This document shows, piece by piece, positions 9,584 to 20,262 of a stretch of DNA of 64,000 nt. The stretch is taken from positions 27,697,267 through 27,761,266 of the forward strand of contig NC_058519.1 of assembly GCF_904849725.1 (NCBI RefSeq), read 5' to 3'. Position numbers and translations under genes: made by a program. The notes below the pieces were generated by a model. The model saw nothing but the letters and a program-made list of their open reading frames with translations. It made no database searches and was not told where the DNA came from. Position 1 is the stretch's first letter. Each line of letters begins with the position of its first letter. The DNA is from Hordeum vulgare subsp. vulgare (taxonomy: Eukaryota; Streptophyta; Magnoliopsida; Poales; Poaceae).

Positions 9584-10949
9584 CTAGATTATATAGGAAT
9601 TGGTCAGCCACATCGACTGCAATGGGCATGCCACTAGCTTGATTTAATACAACTAGCGGATGCACTTGGGAACCCGTGTGTGCAAGTGTGTCCATCCATT
9701 CATTATGTTGGTCGTCCGCAACTCCTCTTGAAATGATCGTCGGTAATAGATCCGTTAGAAGTCGAGGGGTAGGATGTGGTGGAGACCGGAGAGGTCGTGG
9801 TGTTTCTGTTGCGCTTCCGCTTTGGGCACTCTGTCGCTGCTCCATCCTCATCTTGTCATCGTCAACGAGAAATCTATAAGATAGGCTCCGAGAGAGCATT
9901 TTCTAGAGGAACTTTTTATAGAGAGGAGTTGGAAAGCAGTGGATGCTTAGCAAAGGCCTCAATACAGGTAAAACAAAGCAACATCGCCTAGATCCACGTA
10001 ACCTTGCCACATAAATGATCACAATACAGTAACAGTTTTGCTAAAACACATCTGAATATATGAGATAAATATTGCACATCTAAGTCCTATATCATTGATC
10101 TTACATGAAGATTCGTGTGCGCATTTTTTTTACTTTTTATTGTTGGTTTAGTCATTTATATGTACATTATATGTACAATAACTATGTTTCATCTAGATTT
10201 GTCCTAGACACATCCAAACAGTAAATAAGTCAAGAAGAGATAGAAAGCTAGCATAAAAAACATAAAATTCAAGAACACTACACATAAACATAAACCTTGA
10301 ACCAATCAGACCGTTCAACAACAAAAACCGATAGCAAACCACCATGTAAAATCATGAATGAACCGAAGGTAAAAAAGACATCAATCTTTTAGAAATCATG
10401 TATAAGCTCCAAAATTTAGAGGAACACATGGCTTATTTTGAGTGGTACCCGCTTGAATAAACATGTGTTAAACACGTAAATCATTGATGGGAGAAAAATA
10501 GAGCAAGCTAATTTGGGCCCATTTTTGTTAATCGAGTTTCTTGGATGCTGTTTCAAAGTGAAAAACTGCATAAACCTACAAAGGTCTTTTGTCTTCGATA
10601 TGTAAAAAATCTCAGGTTTATTTTCTAACAAATGTTTGTATTTTTTTGGAAATATCATTCACATAGAACTATGTTAACATGTATTACTATGTACAGAAAA
10701 AAAAGTTTAAGTTGGTTCGTATTTCTTAGAAACATTGTTCGTGCGAAGTACTGGATGCATCAAATACTATTCATCCGTAATTACAGTTCACCCATGATAA
10801 CTGAGTAGGATTACCGCACTCCATTAATTAATGAGTGCAATTACTGTTCAGGGCACTATTCATCAGCTGCCACATGTCAAATTCACAAAGCCCTTGAAAA
10901 AATGGGAAAAAAATGAGAAAGCCCCTAGCTTAGCCGGTTTAATATAGTA

Positions 10950-10950
<1 letters not shown>
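9584..10950. other. No gene recognised, AT-rich
   Basis: ORFs of 67-132 codons exist at 9501-9991, but they overlap on both strands, show no domain and one runs through the MITE end. From about 10000 to 10950 the sequence is strongly AT-rich with no ORF worth reporting, no terminal repeats and no RNA gene. Confidence 0.4.

Positions 10951-11000
<50 letters not shown>
10951..11000. repeat. (TA)n microsatellite, 25 units
   Basis: An uninterrupted run of TA dinucleotides ends exactly where the Stowaway element 11001-11160 begins. Stowaway elements target TA, so the run probably served as, or grew from, the target site. The true repeat number may be unstable. Confidence 0.95.
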
Positions 11001-11001
<1 letters not shown>

Positions 11002-11160
11002 TCCCTCCGTTCCTAAATATAAGTCTTTTAAACGATTTCACTAGATGTCTACATACGGAGCAAAATGATTGAAAGTACACTCTAAAATATGTCTATATAC
11101 ATCCGTATGTAGTCCACTAGTAAAATCTCTATAAAGACTTATATTTAGGAACGGAGGGAG
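11001..11160. mobile_element. Stowaway MITE, 160 bp
   Basis: The ends CTCCCTCCGTTCCTAAATAT and ATATTTAGGAACGGAGGGAG are perfect inverted repeats; TATAAGTCTTT continues the left arm and AAAGACTT the right. TA flanks both sides. The interior (GATGTCTACATACGGAGCAA) is typical of a very common Triticeae Stowaway family. Non-coding. Confidence 0.95.
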
Positions 11161-11178
11161 TATATATATGTAAACTGC

Positions 11179-11232
11179 ATCTCTCTCTCTCCACCCTCTC
11201 CTCTTTCTCTCCCCCTCTCCTCTCTCTCTCTC
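11179..11232. repeat. (CT)n-rich low-complexity tract
   Basis: A pyrimidine run of CTCTCT, CCTCTCC and TTTCTC blocks lies directly downstream of the MITE. It borders the Copia gag fragment and is translated in frame (ERERGEGERKRR) in the minus-strand ORF there, which shows that part of the ORF is not coding. Confidence 0.85.
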
Positions 11233-11560
11233 ATGTTTGGAAAACAACCCTTTGTCGATGATGATGGTTGTCACCTCGTGCAGCTCGTTAGCGAGGACTT
11301 TGAGACGTGTGTAATAGTTGGTGATGGACATGGAGTCACGAAGATAGCTAGAACTTGCGGGAAAGGAGTGTGGCATGCTAGTGGCAGTTGTTGTGGAAGA
11401 GGAACGACTTTGCCTCCATCCACGCGGTTTAGGTCGAGTTGTCCTCACGAATGATCATGGTGTGGATGGTATTGGAGATCGTCATGTATAGCTAGTGGTG
11501 GATGGCGGAGTCGATAACGCTCCACTCGGCGTCAATGAACTTGGTGCGGGCGTGGGTGGT
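11233..11560 (-). pseudogene. Copia-type Gag (UBN2/retrotran_gag_3) fragment
   Basis: On the minus strand the sequence encodes, over more than one frame, KFIDAEWSVIDSAI, then TISNTIHTMI, then DSMSITNYYTRLKVLANEL. These match the order of conserved segments in Ty1/Copia Gag: a D-A-x-W helix, a core helix and the S-x-x-x-Y-x-x-x-L-K-x-L-A-x-x-L segment. In-frame stops and shifts separate them. No protease, integrase or LTR is adjacent, so it is an orphan piece of an old insertion. Confidence 0.7.
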
Positions 11561-12072
11561 GTCGTCAACGTGGTGATTGAGACCGTACTACCTGCAGAGG
11601 GGGCGGAAGAAGACATGTCATGGAGTGAAGTTCAGTTGATCGAGGTCGAGGTCGATGGGCACGAATGTGTTGATGTTGAGGTCGCGAATCTCTTGAAGTC
11701 AGCAAACAGATTGGTGTCGACGAAGGAGTGTGAGATTGCCATAGTTTGAAAATAATTGAAGTTCTAATATTTTTTCTAAGTTAAACTTTTAAAGTTTGAT
11801 CAAGTCTATAGAAAGATCCGCAAAGATCTACGGTATAATTAATATATAGTTTGGAAGTTCATTTCTTAGGTATTGAGATATTTTTATATAGGCTTTATAA
11901 AACTTAATGAACTTTGATTCAAGACTATCCTGGAACTTTTTTTTACAAAATAAAACGGAGGAAGTTGCAAAGAAGCAACCAAACAAGGGAGGCACTGGAT
12001 ACGTCCTCCTTTATACTTATATATCCCCAAAATTGACAAGTAGTGTTATGGGATTTTTAGAAACAAAAAGTC
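11561..12072. other. No gene recognised
   Basis: This continues from the gag fragment into AT-rich sequence. The plus-strand ORF at 11495-11749 is antisense to the gag piece and is not treated as a gene. Nothing else is recognisable before the Harbinger-type element. Confidence 0.35.
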
Positions 12073-12075
12073 TTA

Positions 12076-13701
12076 GGGCATCTTGACCCTCAAACCGTGA
12101 GTATACTTTTAGATCGCGTGGTCCGGACGTATTGTGTCAAATAATGCGGGCATGTATCAGTCCGCTAAATGGTCTGGACCCCGTACGCACTTTCTCTCGT
12201 AAACCGAAGACAAAGTAGGAGGGCTTTGAGGTCATCTGAACTGTTGCAGCACCTGTTTCTGACCACTCCGACCCATCAAAAACTTGCCCCTTGCGTGCGC
12301 TGTCTCTTCCCGCTAGAAATGGTTAGTGTCGTTCCAAAGCATCAGTGGCTGCATTCATGCCCAGCCAAAGCGGACACGACCTCTCACTAGTGTCGGCATT
12401 GAAGCGATGCGCTGACCGAGAGAGTGTCGCCCATGTCATTTCCCAGTGCACACGTATGCCCCGCATTCAATCGCCACTACAACCACCCGCCCGTCCCTCT
12501 ATCACCCACATTAAGGACACACAGTTGCCGATGTACCTACTCTGACACCACCCACCCATCCGTCTACCGCCCAACATTGCCATTCGTCCCGCTATATCAA
12601 CTCCAGCCCCAGCCATAGCCGACAGTCATCCTCCTTCGGTCCTTTTTTCCTCCCCACACCATTCTAACCATGGCATCCTCGCACTACAAAGCGGAAGAAG
12701 GAGATGGCCTCCATTCCTGCTGGCTGGCCGGCTTGACAGGCAGCTTGAGGCCAACAACGTCCAAATGGAGGACGTGACCGAGGACGAGCCGACGACATCC
12801 TCGTCGGTGCATTGCACCATGACCATCAACGAGGATCATGCCTATTACACGTACATGGTGCGGGATAAGTGGAATGAGCAGTTCTAGGAAACACAGACCG
12901 ACGCACAGAGGAGGCGGCGTTGCTCGAGTGCTACCGCACCGCCAGGCGGAGGAGCAGCTCGACGGCAGGGCGGGCATGCCGGACGTGGACGTGACAGAGG
13001 AGGCGGTGTTGCTCGAGTGCTACCGCACCGCCAGTGTCAGACGAAATTGGAGGCTGCCTACAAGTAGTTTGACGAGGTGATGAACGAGGTGTGGGGTCAG
13101 AGCGGCGACGAGGAAGACGTCATCGGCGCCGCCAAGGCCGTTCGATGTTGCCATTGCCATGAAGCCATTACGTGTGCGAACACCGTTAACTTTGAGGAAG
13201 AATAGTGCATGATAGGTCGCCGCTGCTCGGGTCCCAAGAAGACCGATTCTCTTCCCCTGAACCTGAAGCCAAGCTTGGCGGGCTGATAATCAGTGGCTGA
13301 TTAGCCGCTCAAGCTACGGTGGTGGAGGCAAAGCCAAAGAAGGCGAAGTCAAGTGCCAGAGCTTCAATTCTCGAGGCTCATGGCAGTCTGGCGGGGAACG
13401 ACACTGGCAATCATTTAGATTAGGAAATTATACCTCTAGACTCAGACGAGTTCTGCTTTTAGTTGAAGTATATGTCCAAAATGTAATGATTTTTTTCATA
13501 TTTATATGGAATCCGCCGTATTTGCATGAATCTTTCTCGGTTTATTTGGAAATCTGTTTGGTTTGCATGAATTTGTCTGTTTAGTTCAAATAATTGTTGA
13601 AATGTATGCAACTAGCTTTGGATGATGGCTTGTGGATCACTGTCTGCGAATTCCATGAACAGATGCCGGAGGAAATTTACAGATCAGTGTTGGAGATGCC
13701 C
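12076..13701. mobile_element. PIF/Harbinger-type DNA transposon, non-autonomous, 1626 bp
   Basis: The element starts GGGCATCTTGACCCTCAAAC and ends with the inverted counterpart GTGTTGGAGATGCCC. TTA flanks it on both sides (12073-12075 and 13702-13704), the PIF/Harbinger target duplication. The interior holds decayed coding-like DNA on the plus strand: an ATG at 12670 region, then EDHAYYT..VRDKWNEQF-like and FDEVMNEVWGQSGDEEDVI-like segments broken by stops. No DDE transposase is recognisable. A 40 bp segment (GAGGAGGCGGCGTTGCTCGA...) is directly repeated at about 12912 and 12998. Confidence 0.7.
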
Positions 13702-13704
13702 TTA

Positions 13705-14201
13705 AAGGTGTTTCCTTTTGTTCTTTTAAGAAACACATAGTATCTTTTTCGAAACAGAACAAATAATATAGTAGCTTATCTTTGTCTGCATGAACTCGAC
13801 AACGACGATGATGTGTGCCGTCACTCTTTTAAGGGTGTTGTCATGGAGCTCACGAGTCATCGCTCCGCCCTTGGTGACGTGTTAGCTTGTTCTTGGTTTA
13901 TCTTGCATCTTTGAATTTGCTTTGTAAAAGGGCATTTTTGTCATATATTGTATGATTTGATCGTGTACTTTGATGTATTGCATTATCTAAGCAGGGCCAA
14001 AGACTATTTCAAGAGGATATAATAGCTGAAACTTGAAAACATGAAATCTTTCTGAAGAACTTGTTCTGGAATTAATCATGGATGTAGCATGGCAAAGTCA
14101 AGGTAATACTAGATGACATATAGGATGAGAGGCCTAACTTAAAATAACATGAAAGCAAACTATTTGCACAGAGCCACATATGTGTATTAGATATTTAGCA
14201 T
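13705..14201. other. No gene recognised; 3' flank of DUF295 copy 2
   Basis: AT-rich stretch between the Harbinger-type element and the stop codon of the second DUF295 gene. The 3'UTR of that gene must lie in the right part, but no clear polyadenylation signal stands out. Confidence 0.35.
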
Positions 14202-15197
14202 CTAGCTAGGAAGCACCCAGAATGCTTTATGCGACGCCGCCGGAGCTTGAGCTTGGTCAAGATTGTGCGTCTCCATGCTCCCGTCCTGGACGTCGAAAAC
14301 CTGCAGCTTCCTCGCCACGGGGTACGCGACGTACACGCATTCCCCTCGCAGCCGGCCGCCCTCGCACGAGGCGCCGAAGTAGAACAACGACAGGACGAAG
14401 GCGCGGCCGCCGAGGTCGTCCACCCTGCGCCACCGCGTCGCCGTGCTGCTCTTCTCGAAATCCATCACGTCGACGCTGAACCCCGTGACCGTGTGCATGT
14501 CGGCCGCCTCGCTCAGCAGGTTCACCATGTAGAGCGCCCCCTCGGATTCCACCAGGAAAACGCTCGCCACCGTGCCATGACCACGTTCGTCGTCGTCGTC
14601 GTAGTCGTAGTCGTACCCGGCGGCGACCGAGCCGAACGCCGGCGGGCCGCCGGAAGGGGAGGCGGAGAAGTCGATGACGCCCATCCCGGTCGGCGTCGGG
14701 TTGAAGTAGAACTTGCCCCGGCACGCGGCGATCGGGACGATCACCGACTTCTCCAGCAGCGTCGGATCGTCCGCGTCGTGCGGCTGGGATCCGATGTCGT
14801 ACTCGTGCCTCTGCCATCGTGTGTCTCCGGCGACGCGGACGTACCAGATGAAGGCGGCGTCGGTCTCGACGAGGAGCACGACGCAGCCGGGGTCGGTGGG
14901 CTCGCCGGAGAGCAGGCAGTTGTAGTCCATGAGAAGGTCCTGGTCGATGGCTAGCGGCGGCAGGTCGATCTTGCGGCGGCTCTGCGGGCTGTAGAGGAAG
15001 GTGGCCAGGGAGGCGAGGTCCCGGGCGAGCACGTACCCTCGTGCCGTCGGCAGGATGGTCTTGTTGGTCAGCGGCACAAGGACGTCGGCATCCTCGACGA
15101 GCTTCTCGTCCGGCAAACTGAGCAGCACCGTCGACCGGTCGTCCGCGCGGTGGATGGCGAGGCACGGCAGCTCGAGACTCGACGAGATCGACTCCAT
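14202..15197 (-). CDS. DUF295 (KIB1-4 beta-propeller) domain protein, copy 2
   Basis: Intact single-exon gene of 331 codons, starting at the ATG at 15195-15197 (MESISSSLELPCLAIHRA) and ending in FWVLPS. It is collinear with copy 1 (7907-8899) along its whole length. Shared blocks include LANKTILPTARGYVL/LTNKTILPTARGYVL, LATFLYSPQSRRKIDLPPLA, CRGKFYFNPT, GVIDFSA and DLGGRxF. Indels lie in acidic, probably loop, segments such as the D/Y-rich stretch near residue 200. No F-box, signal peptide or membrane segment is visible. Both copies keep full frames although they have diverged noticeably, which suggests selection on each. The pair is about 6.3 kb apart in the same orientation. Function beyond the family is unknown to me. 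Confidence 0.85.
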   Translation of the reverse strand: MESISSSLELPCLAIHRADDRSTVLLSLPDEKLVEDADVLVPLTNKTILPTARGYVLARDLASLATFLYSPQSRRKIDLPPLAIDQDLLMDYNCLLSGEPTDPGCVVLLVETDAAFIWYVRVAGDTRWQRHEYDIGSQPHDADDPTLLEKSVIVPIAACRGKFYFNPTPTGMGVIDFSASPSGGPPAFGSVAAGYDYDYDDDDERGHGTVASVFLVESEGALYMVNLLSEAADMHTVTGFSVDVMDFEKSSTATRWRRVDDLGGRAFVLSLFYFGASCEGGRLRGECVYVAYPVARKLQVFDVQDGSMETHNLDQAQAPAASHKAFWVLPS

Positions 15198-15577
15198 GGT
15201 GGTGTCGATGGAGATTTCCTTGTCCGGCGGTGCTCGGGTAGATCACTTTGTCGCTTAAATAAATAAAAATGTGAAAGCCGAAGCCGTGTACGAATCGTGG
15301 TCGGGCTGGACGGACTGACGAGGGTTCCTTTTCCGTCGTCGCTGAATCACGACAAGGCCTAGAGGCTGGAGGGCTCGTGGGCTGCATTGGGCCTACAGGT
15401 CGCGTGGGAGATCCAATCGAGTTGAACGAGGGGACTGTGTTACTGGTGTACATCGCGGTGGTTGTCGAAGAAGCGATTTTCACCCAAGTGTACAAGAAGG
15501 CACCCACGTTTGATCGAGAATGGCACGCAGCTGCGTGGTGAGCACAAAGCGAAATATTCTTCGGCCTTTTACTAAAG
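15198..15577 (-). promoter_or_regulatory. Upstream region of DUF295 copy 2
   Basis: On the minus strand TATTTATTTAAG (plus coordinates about 15255-15268) lies about 65 bp upstream of the ATG, matching the position of the TATA-like element of copy 1. Farther upstream the GCTGAATCAC...TACAGGTCGC...AAGCGATTTTCA block (about 15345-15485) recurs at 16745-16850. The block at 15520-15577 matches 9164-9240. Confidence 0.5.
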
Positions 15578-16347
15578 GACTAGTAAAAGAGCCCGTACGT
15601 TGCAACGGGAGAAAAAATAACATATGCTTTGAACACAATATATTTTTACATGGCATCACATTTGTGTTGCTGACGATGTCTTTAATACTCACACAACGAA
15701 AACGCGTTTGAATATACAATCACTCAGAATAAGATGAGAAATATGTTGTTTCTCCCCACGAGGTTTTTCAAAGGTGTGCATGTGTGATTAACGATGTTTT
15801 CTTTCCTCTCAATTTGGTTTTAATTTAATGGATGTTTATTGCAATTCGTATCGCCGCCAGAAAGAGAGAAAAAAAGGACCGTACACTACAGATTAAATTT
15901 GCACCAAAAATAATATTTAAGAAGTATTCAACAGCTAAAAATAACATCCTATTTAGATTCTACATATTTTTTTAATCGAATTTCATATATAACATGTTAA
16001 AATCGGAGTTACGGTTTAAAAGATATGGATAATTTTGTTTTAGATAAAATTTGAATTGATTAACTGAAAAGTTAGGTTTTTTTTTGTTAAAATACGGAGG
16101 GCGGTTGATTACCTTAAACATCAGGGAGTTTTCTAAACAATGCAAAAAAAATTTCGTTTTCTGTCTTAAATCCAGACTGCGGGTTGATTACCTGAAACTT
16201 CAGGGGGTTCTGAAAAATAAAAAAAAAGATTCATTTTCTGACTTAAATCCGGATTGTGGGTTGATTTCAGAAAACGTCGGGTTTTTTTTTTTTGTAAAAG
16301 TGGCACGACGGACGACAGAAGCGATCGGTGATTTATTATTAGGGATA
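15578..16347. mobile_element. Insertion of a high-copy grass repeat, about 770 bp, class uncertain
   Basis: The paralogous block upstream of copy 1 reads straight through TTTTACTAAAGAATACCGTG, whereas here 770 bp separate ACTAAAG from ATACCGTG. The inserted DNA starts ACTAGTAAAAGAGCCCGTAC, then GTTGCAACGGGAG, and ends TTTATTATTAGGGATAG. The opening motif is a very common grass repeat signature; a second, diverged example (GTACCCGTGCGTTGCCACGG) starts near 16963. The target duplication is at most 1-2 bp. I do not know the class. It is non-coding. Confidence 0.65.
16091..16300. repeat. Three diverged tandem units of about 75-80 bp inside the insertion
   Basis: The segments GGTTGATTACCTTAAACATC, GGTTGATTACCTGAAACTTC and GGTTGATTTCAGAAAACGTC begin successive units. 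Each is followed by a homopolymer-rich A or T run and TTTTCTG-(A/T)CTTAAATCC. These internal repeats may be a family feature that helps classify the element. Confidence 0.65.
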
Positions 16348-16440
16348 GATACCGTGTGCACGTCACAATGAGCAGCATACCCAAATTTTATTAAGGTCCC
16401 TTACTCTCTTTGAGGAGGGGTTCCACAAATATAATTCAGT
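16348..16440. repeat. Distal part of the duplicated DUF295 upstream block
   Basis: ATACCGTGTGCACGTCACAA, then TGAGCAGCATACCCAAATTT and TTTGAGGAGGGGTTCCACAA, match about 9238-9315 upstream of copy 1. Together with 15520-15577 this delimits the older duplication. Confidence 0.75.
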
Positions 16441-16744
16441 AAGTGTTCAATCTAGCTATAAACATTATAATTTCAAATCCTTGATGAAAATCCTTAACTA
16501 AGTGTTAGGTTTTTGTGTCTTCAAAACTGTTATGAAAGGTACTCATATACTTGTAATAATTTGTTATTGCGATGTTAAACACCACCAAACGCTTCCCGGC
16601 GACCAGATCGACGAATCCAACAAGATCACCACACCGGCATGGAACACCATCAACCTCAACACAGTCTTGGCACCACCATCGCTAGCAGCAGCGACATCAC
16701 CGTGCCGTACGTCAATGTCCATTTCGACTTTACGCAACAACAAC
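16441..16744. other. No gene recognised
   Basis: Short stretch between two duplicated blocks. ORFs of 60-87 codons occur on both strands with no domain. No repeats were recognised. Confidence 0.35.
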
Positions 16745-16850
16745 ATTATTGCTGAATCACAATAAGGCCCAGGCGGGAGGGCTCGTGAGCAGCATGGGGC
16801 CTACAGGTCGCTGGTTGTCCAAGAAGCGATTTTCAGCGAAGTGTATATAT
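16745..16850. repeat. Second partial copy of the DUF295 copy-2 upstream region
   Basis: TTGCTGAATCACAATAAGGC, then GGAGGGCTCGTGAGCAGCAT, GGGGCCTACAGGTCGC, GGTTGTCCAAGAAGCGATTT and AAGTGTATA, match 15345-15495 in order. About 65 bp present there are missing here. It is a trace of a third duplication unit whose coding part is not in the window, or a local duplication of promoter DNA. Confidence 0.7.
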
Positions 16851-17756
16851 ACTTCCTTCGATCCCTTTTACTCCGCGTCTAACTTTTTTTCATTTTCTCC
16901 GAATTGCTCTGCGCGTTCTGCTTTTGTCGCGCCTCTTTCCTAATCTACCCCTCACTAGTGTAGTACCCGTGCGTTGCCACGGGATAACAAAATATGTATA
17001 TCAAGAAAAATGTAACATGACATGAGGAATAGACTATCCACATATGATATCTCATGGTCCTAAAGTGGTAGATAAATACATCTCATCGGTATCCTCTCCC
17101 CTCCCTTTTCTCGAGAGGACATTCAACTTCCTTCCACAACCCTTTATCTTCCGTGTTATCTTCCTCATCCTTCGCCTTGCACAATCTCTACTACTAAGTG
17201 TCTTTTTCAATCCCCGTGTCTCGTGAGAGATTAAAATTTACGATGATATCTAAAACTATACGATCAAATTTTAAGACAATTTTTTTGTATCTTCTATAAA
17301 GATTATCGCACGGGCACATTTCACACACTAAAATATGATGGTGCTTCAGTTATGCAGTACAATATTCAAAATGGAGCTCTAGTCACCAAGTCATGTGACT
17401 GAATGGGCTTTCAGAATAATTGCTTGTATCATGTTATAGGTACGATCAAGAATAAGAAGAAACATTATATCTGAATCGGTAAAGCAATATACTTTCAATC
17501 TCTATAAAACCATGTAACAGTGCCCTTGTCTTATTCTCATGGAATGATTCAATGGTCAATGTTATATAGTCCATCAGAAACTTCAAGCAAAGTACTATGC
17601 TCGATACAACTCAAGATTTTAGCCTTTTTGACTTATGTGGCAACCAACCAACATTAACATTTGCCTTCCAAAGTGCATGTATAAAATGGAATAGGTGAAC
17701 AATATGAAAGAAATAGATTATAACACACATATGTATGCAACCTTTTTTTTGTTATG
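16851..17756. other. No gene; repeat remnants
   Basis: TACTTCCTTCGATCCCTTTT near 16850 looks like one end of a Stowaway element without a partner. CACTAGTGTAGTACCCGTGC near 16954 is the start motif of the same repeat family as 15578-16347, followed by AT-rich sequence. No gene is seen. Confidence 0.4.
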
Positions 17757-17758
17757 TA

Positions 17759-17839
17759 CTCCCGCTGTTAAGAAATATAAGAGTGTTTAGATCACTATTT
17801 TAGTGATCTAAACGCTCTTACATTTCTTTAAGGAGGGAG
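17759..17839. mobile_element. Stowaway MITE, 81 bp, near-perfect hairpin
   Basis: The two arms (CTCCCGCTGTTAAGAAATAT and its inverted AAGGAGGGAG end; AAGAGTGTTTAGATCACTA and TAGTGATCTAAACGCTCTT) pair over almost the whole element. TA flanks both sides (17757-17758 and 17840-17841). Non-coding; the RNA would fold into a long hairpin. Confidence 0.92.
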
Positions 17840-17841
17840 TA

Positions 17842-19357
17842 GGATTTAGGGGAGAATTTATACACATAAGAATATAGGAACACGTGATTGCAAAAGAGCT
17901 TTTGGAGGAAACATCACAAGCACCATACTCATTAATTCCACTCACAAGATTTTCCTCGTAGAATTTTACAACTTCATAAGACATCATTAAAAATCATCCG
18001 TCGGTAAATGGATTGCTCAATCCAGACATCGTATGATCACATATTTAACATTCCAAACAACCTGGATCCATATTCTATATAGAAGAATCAAGTAGACATG
18101 GAAGTATATTGTATACACATAAATCGTTGAATCGTGTAATACAATTTGAAAGGTAATCAACCACATTTTAACAGCATTCTCTCAGCTCTTAAATACGTCA
18201 TAACTTTTGCCTACACCGTTTGCAAGATACATATTTCCTGTCATAATCTACTGATAGACACTCCAAAAGCAATGAACCAAGCCCGAAGCTGGTTCCGCCC
18301 ATTACTGGAAATCAAGAAATATTGGAGATCGGTGCAGTTATGTGCCAATTTTCTTGTTCGATCAAGACAAACGTCTAACACTTCTGTTTCAACTTCTGTG
18401 AAAAGAACCCTTCAAGCTGTCAGAATTCCTATTTTTGAAATTTCTTCTTAAGTTCATTCTCTGAGTTTCGATAAGACAACTTGAAGGATCCTAATATAAT
18501 ATATGAGGCATACAACCAAATATAAAATTTTATTAAGAAAAGAAGAAACCAACAATGTGAGAGTTTTCTTTAGTACTCTCCTGCTCATCCACTCATGATA
18601 TAGTATATTATACCCTACCTGCGTGGAATCTCATAAAAAACAAGAACTCAAACCATTCATGTAACTAAATTAAATTGATGGTTCTAATATATGAGTGGAT
18701 GTGCTTCAGTTTAGTTACTTACCTCTTGCAAATTTGGTATGAATTGGTTGCATTATCAATTGCACACCTTCTGAGATGACATCTTAATTAGCGGGAAACA
18801 GAAGATGTGGTTTTCTGTTTTCAACTTACTATTGCACACATTCTTAGTAAATAGTCAACATAGCTTGCATAAGTCTGTTGTTCTGCTGCAGATCTATACA
18901 TACTATGGTTTCTGAACCCGTTAGAACCACAATCATTTATGTTGCTGGCATTGGAGATGGGAAGCAGCTAACCCAATCACTCTCACTATTTCTAGGCATT
19001 AGAAGCACATGGGGTATATTTTAGTGTTACCATCATCAATCTGTTCTATTTGTTCTAAATCAACTTATTAGTTTCTCGGTACTTGCAGTATATCCTTAAT
19101 TATCATTGTGGCATACATGACCAATAAACTAACCAGCACCAATAAAATTAAAAATTAAAAATGTAACTTCTTACTGGGTTCCTTGCACAAGTGAAGTGGC
19201 AGGTTTGAATCACTCCAGGAGATCGATGATCAAGCAAACTATGTTCCTGCAGTAGCAATCTCTAATGACTGGTACCCAGGGCATGCCCTCAATAATGGAG
19301 AGAGACATGAATTAGCAGAGATAAAGGGGGCAATGAACGAGAGATACCAGGAGGAAT
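17842..19357. other. No gene recognised, AT-rich
   Basis: About 1.5 kb without a domain-like ORF. The plus-strand ORF at 18146-18451 (101 codons) has no recognisable motif and no supporting context. No terminal repeats or RNA gene were seen. It could hold decayed retroelement DNA that I cannot identify by eye. Confidence 0.4.
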
Positions 19358-19443
19358 GAGAGAGATAGAGAGAGGGAGGGAGAGAAAGAGATAGAGATAA
19401 AGAGAGGGAGGGAGAGAAAGAGAGAGAGATAGAGAGAGGGAGG

Positions 19444-19478
<35 letters not shown>
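19358..19478. repeat. (GA)n / GAGGGA microsatellite
   Basis: A purine-only run of GAGAGATA, GAGGGAGGGA and finally more than 15 consecutive GA units. The minus-strand ORFs made of Leu, Ser and Pro (LSLSLSLPPSL) are this tract translated in its three frames and are not genes. Confidence 0.95.
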
Positions 19479-20199
19479 GCGATAACACATTGCACCACCG
19501 CCCCATCATCTCAAGGTTTATTGCCACCTGAATTTTTCATTTTACCATCCTAGCTCGTTCTTGGGAGTTGGGACGTCACCACATCTCTTGCAATGCCCAC
19601 GCACCCTCAGCACGACAACTTGACGTGCCCAATGATCTCCACCACACACCTATACTGTGGCTGTCGTGCGCAAGATGAAAGATGAGAGAATGGATAGTAA
19701 TTTACCTTGGTTGATGCATCTGCCCAAGGTCTGACAAACGGCCCTGAGAGACATGGGCAATGGAGAGTACAACCAGTGAAGGAGTTTGAAGACGATGATT
19801 ACACTAGCGGACGACGTTGCTCCGGCATCAGGCGACAAAGGGATTTTTGCAGAAGGAGGCGGTTGCGCAGCTCATGCATGCATGACCTGAGTCGACGTTT
19901 GGCGAGCGAGATGGTGCGGGAAGGGCATTCGTGGCTGGAGGGTGTTCGTCGCCATGGCTGACTAGCGATGAAAGAGGAGGCTAGCGGTGGTGATTTCTCT
20001 TCGGGAGAGAGATGGGACGACATGGGAGTCACAGAATGGGGTTTGTCCGTTTGATGGAGATCGGCGTGGGAGCGAGACGTGTGTGTGGGTCGCGACGATT
20101 TCCCCTTTTTTCGGGTTTGTGGTTTTCCATCGAAGGGTGGGAGGAGTGATCAAACGTCGTGTTTTTCGGATCGTAGCAGCTGATTTGTTTATGATGGAA
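19479..20199. other. No gene recognised; left flank of the Copia element
   Basis: Short ORFs occur on both strands (62-84 codons) with no domain. The sequence is of mixed composition and may be part of the truncated 5' side of the retrotransposon's target or an unrelated element. Confidence 0.35.
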
Positions 20200-20259
20200 T
20201 TTTATTTATTTATGTAACCAAGCCCATTCACGCAACACACGATCAATACACATTGTTCA
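20200..20259 (+). repeat. Remnant of the Copia 5' LTR
   Basis: TATTTATGTAACCAAGCCCA and GATCAATACACATTGTTCA match the last 55-60 bp of the 3' LTR (24375-24541). To the left the similarity ends, so about 110 bp of the LTR are missing. Confidence 0.8.
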
Positions 20260-20262
20260 GCT

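Noticed and set aside
9501..9899. 132-codon minus-strand ORF
   Set aside because: Its C-terminus lies in a Stowaway MITE end and it overlaps equally long frames on the other strand; no domain.
14229..15507. Long ORFs overlapping DUF295 copy 2 (241 codons plus strand, 416 codons in another minus frame)
   Set aside because: Shadows of the GC-rich coding sequence, rich in Arg, Pro and Gly; no conservation with the matching frames of copy 1.
18146..18451. 101-codon plus-strand ORF
   Set aside because: No motif, AT-rich, isolated, and no start or splice context that supports it.
19239..19527. Leu/Ser/Pro repeat ORFs that look like signal-anchor peptides
   Set aside because: The (GA)n microsatellite translated in three frames.
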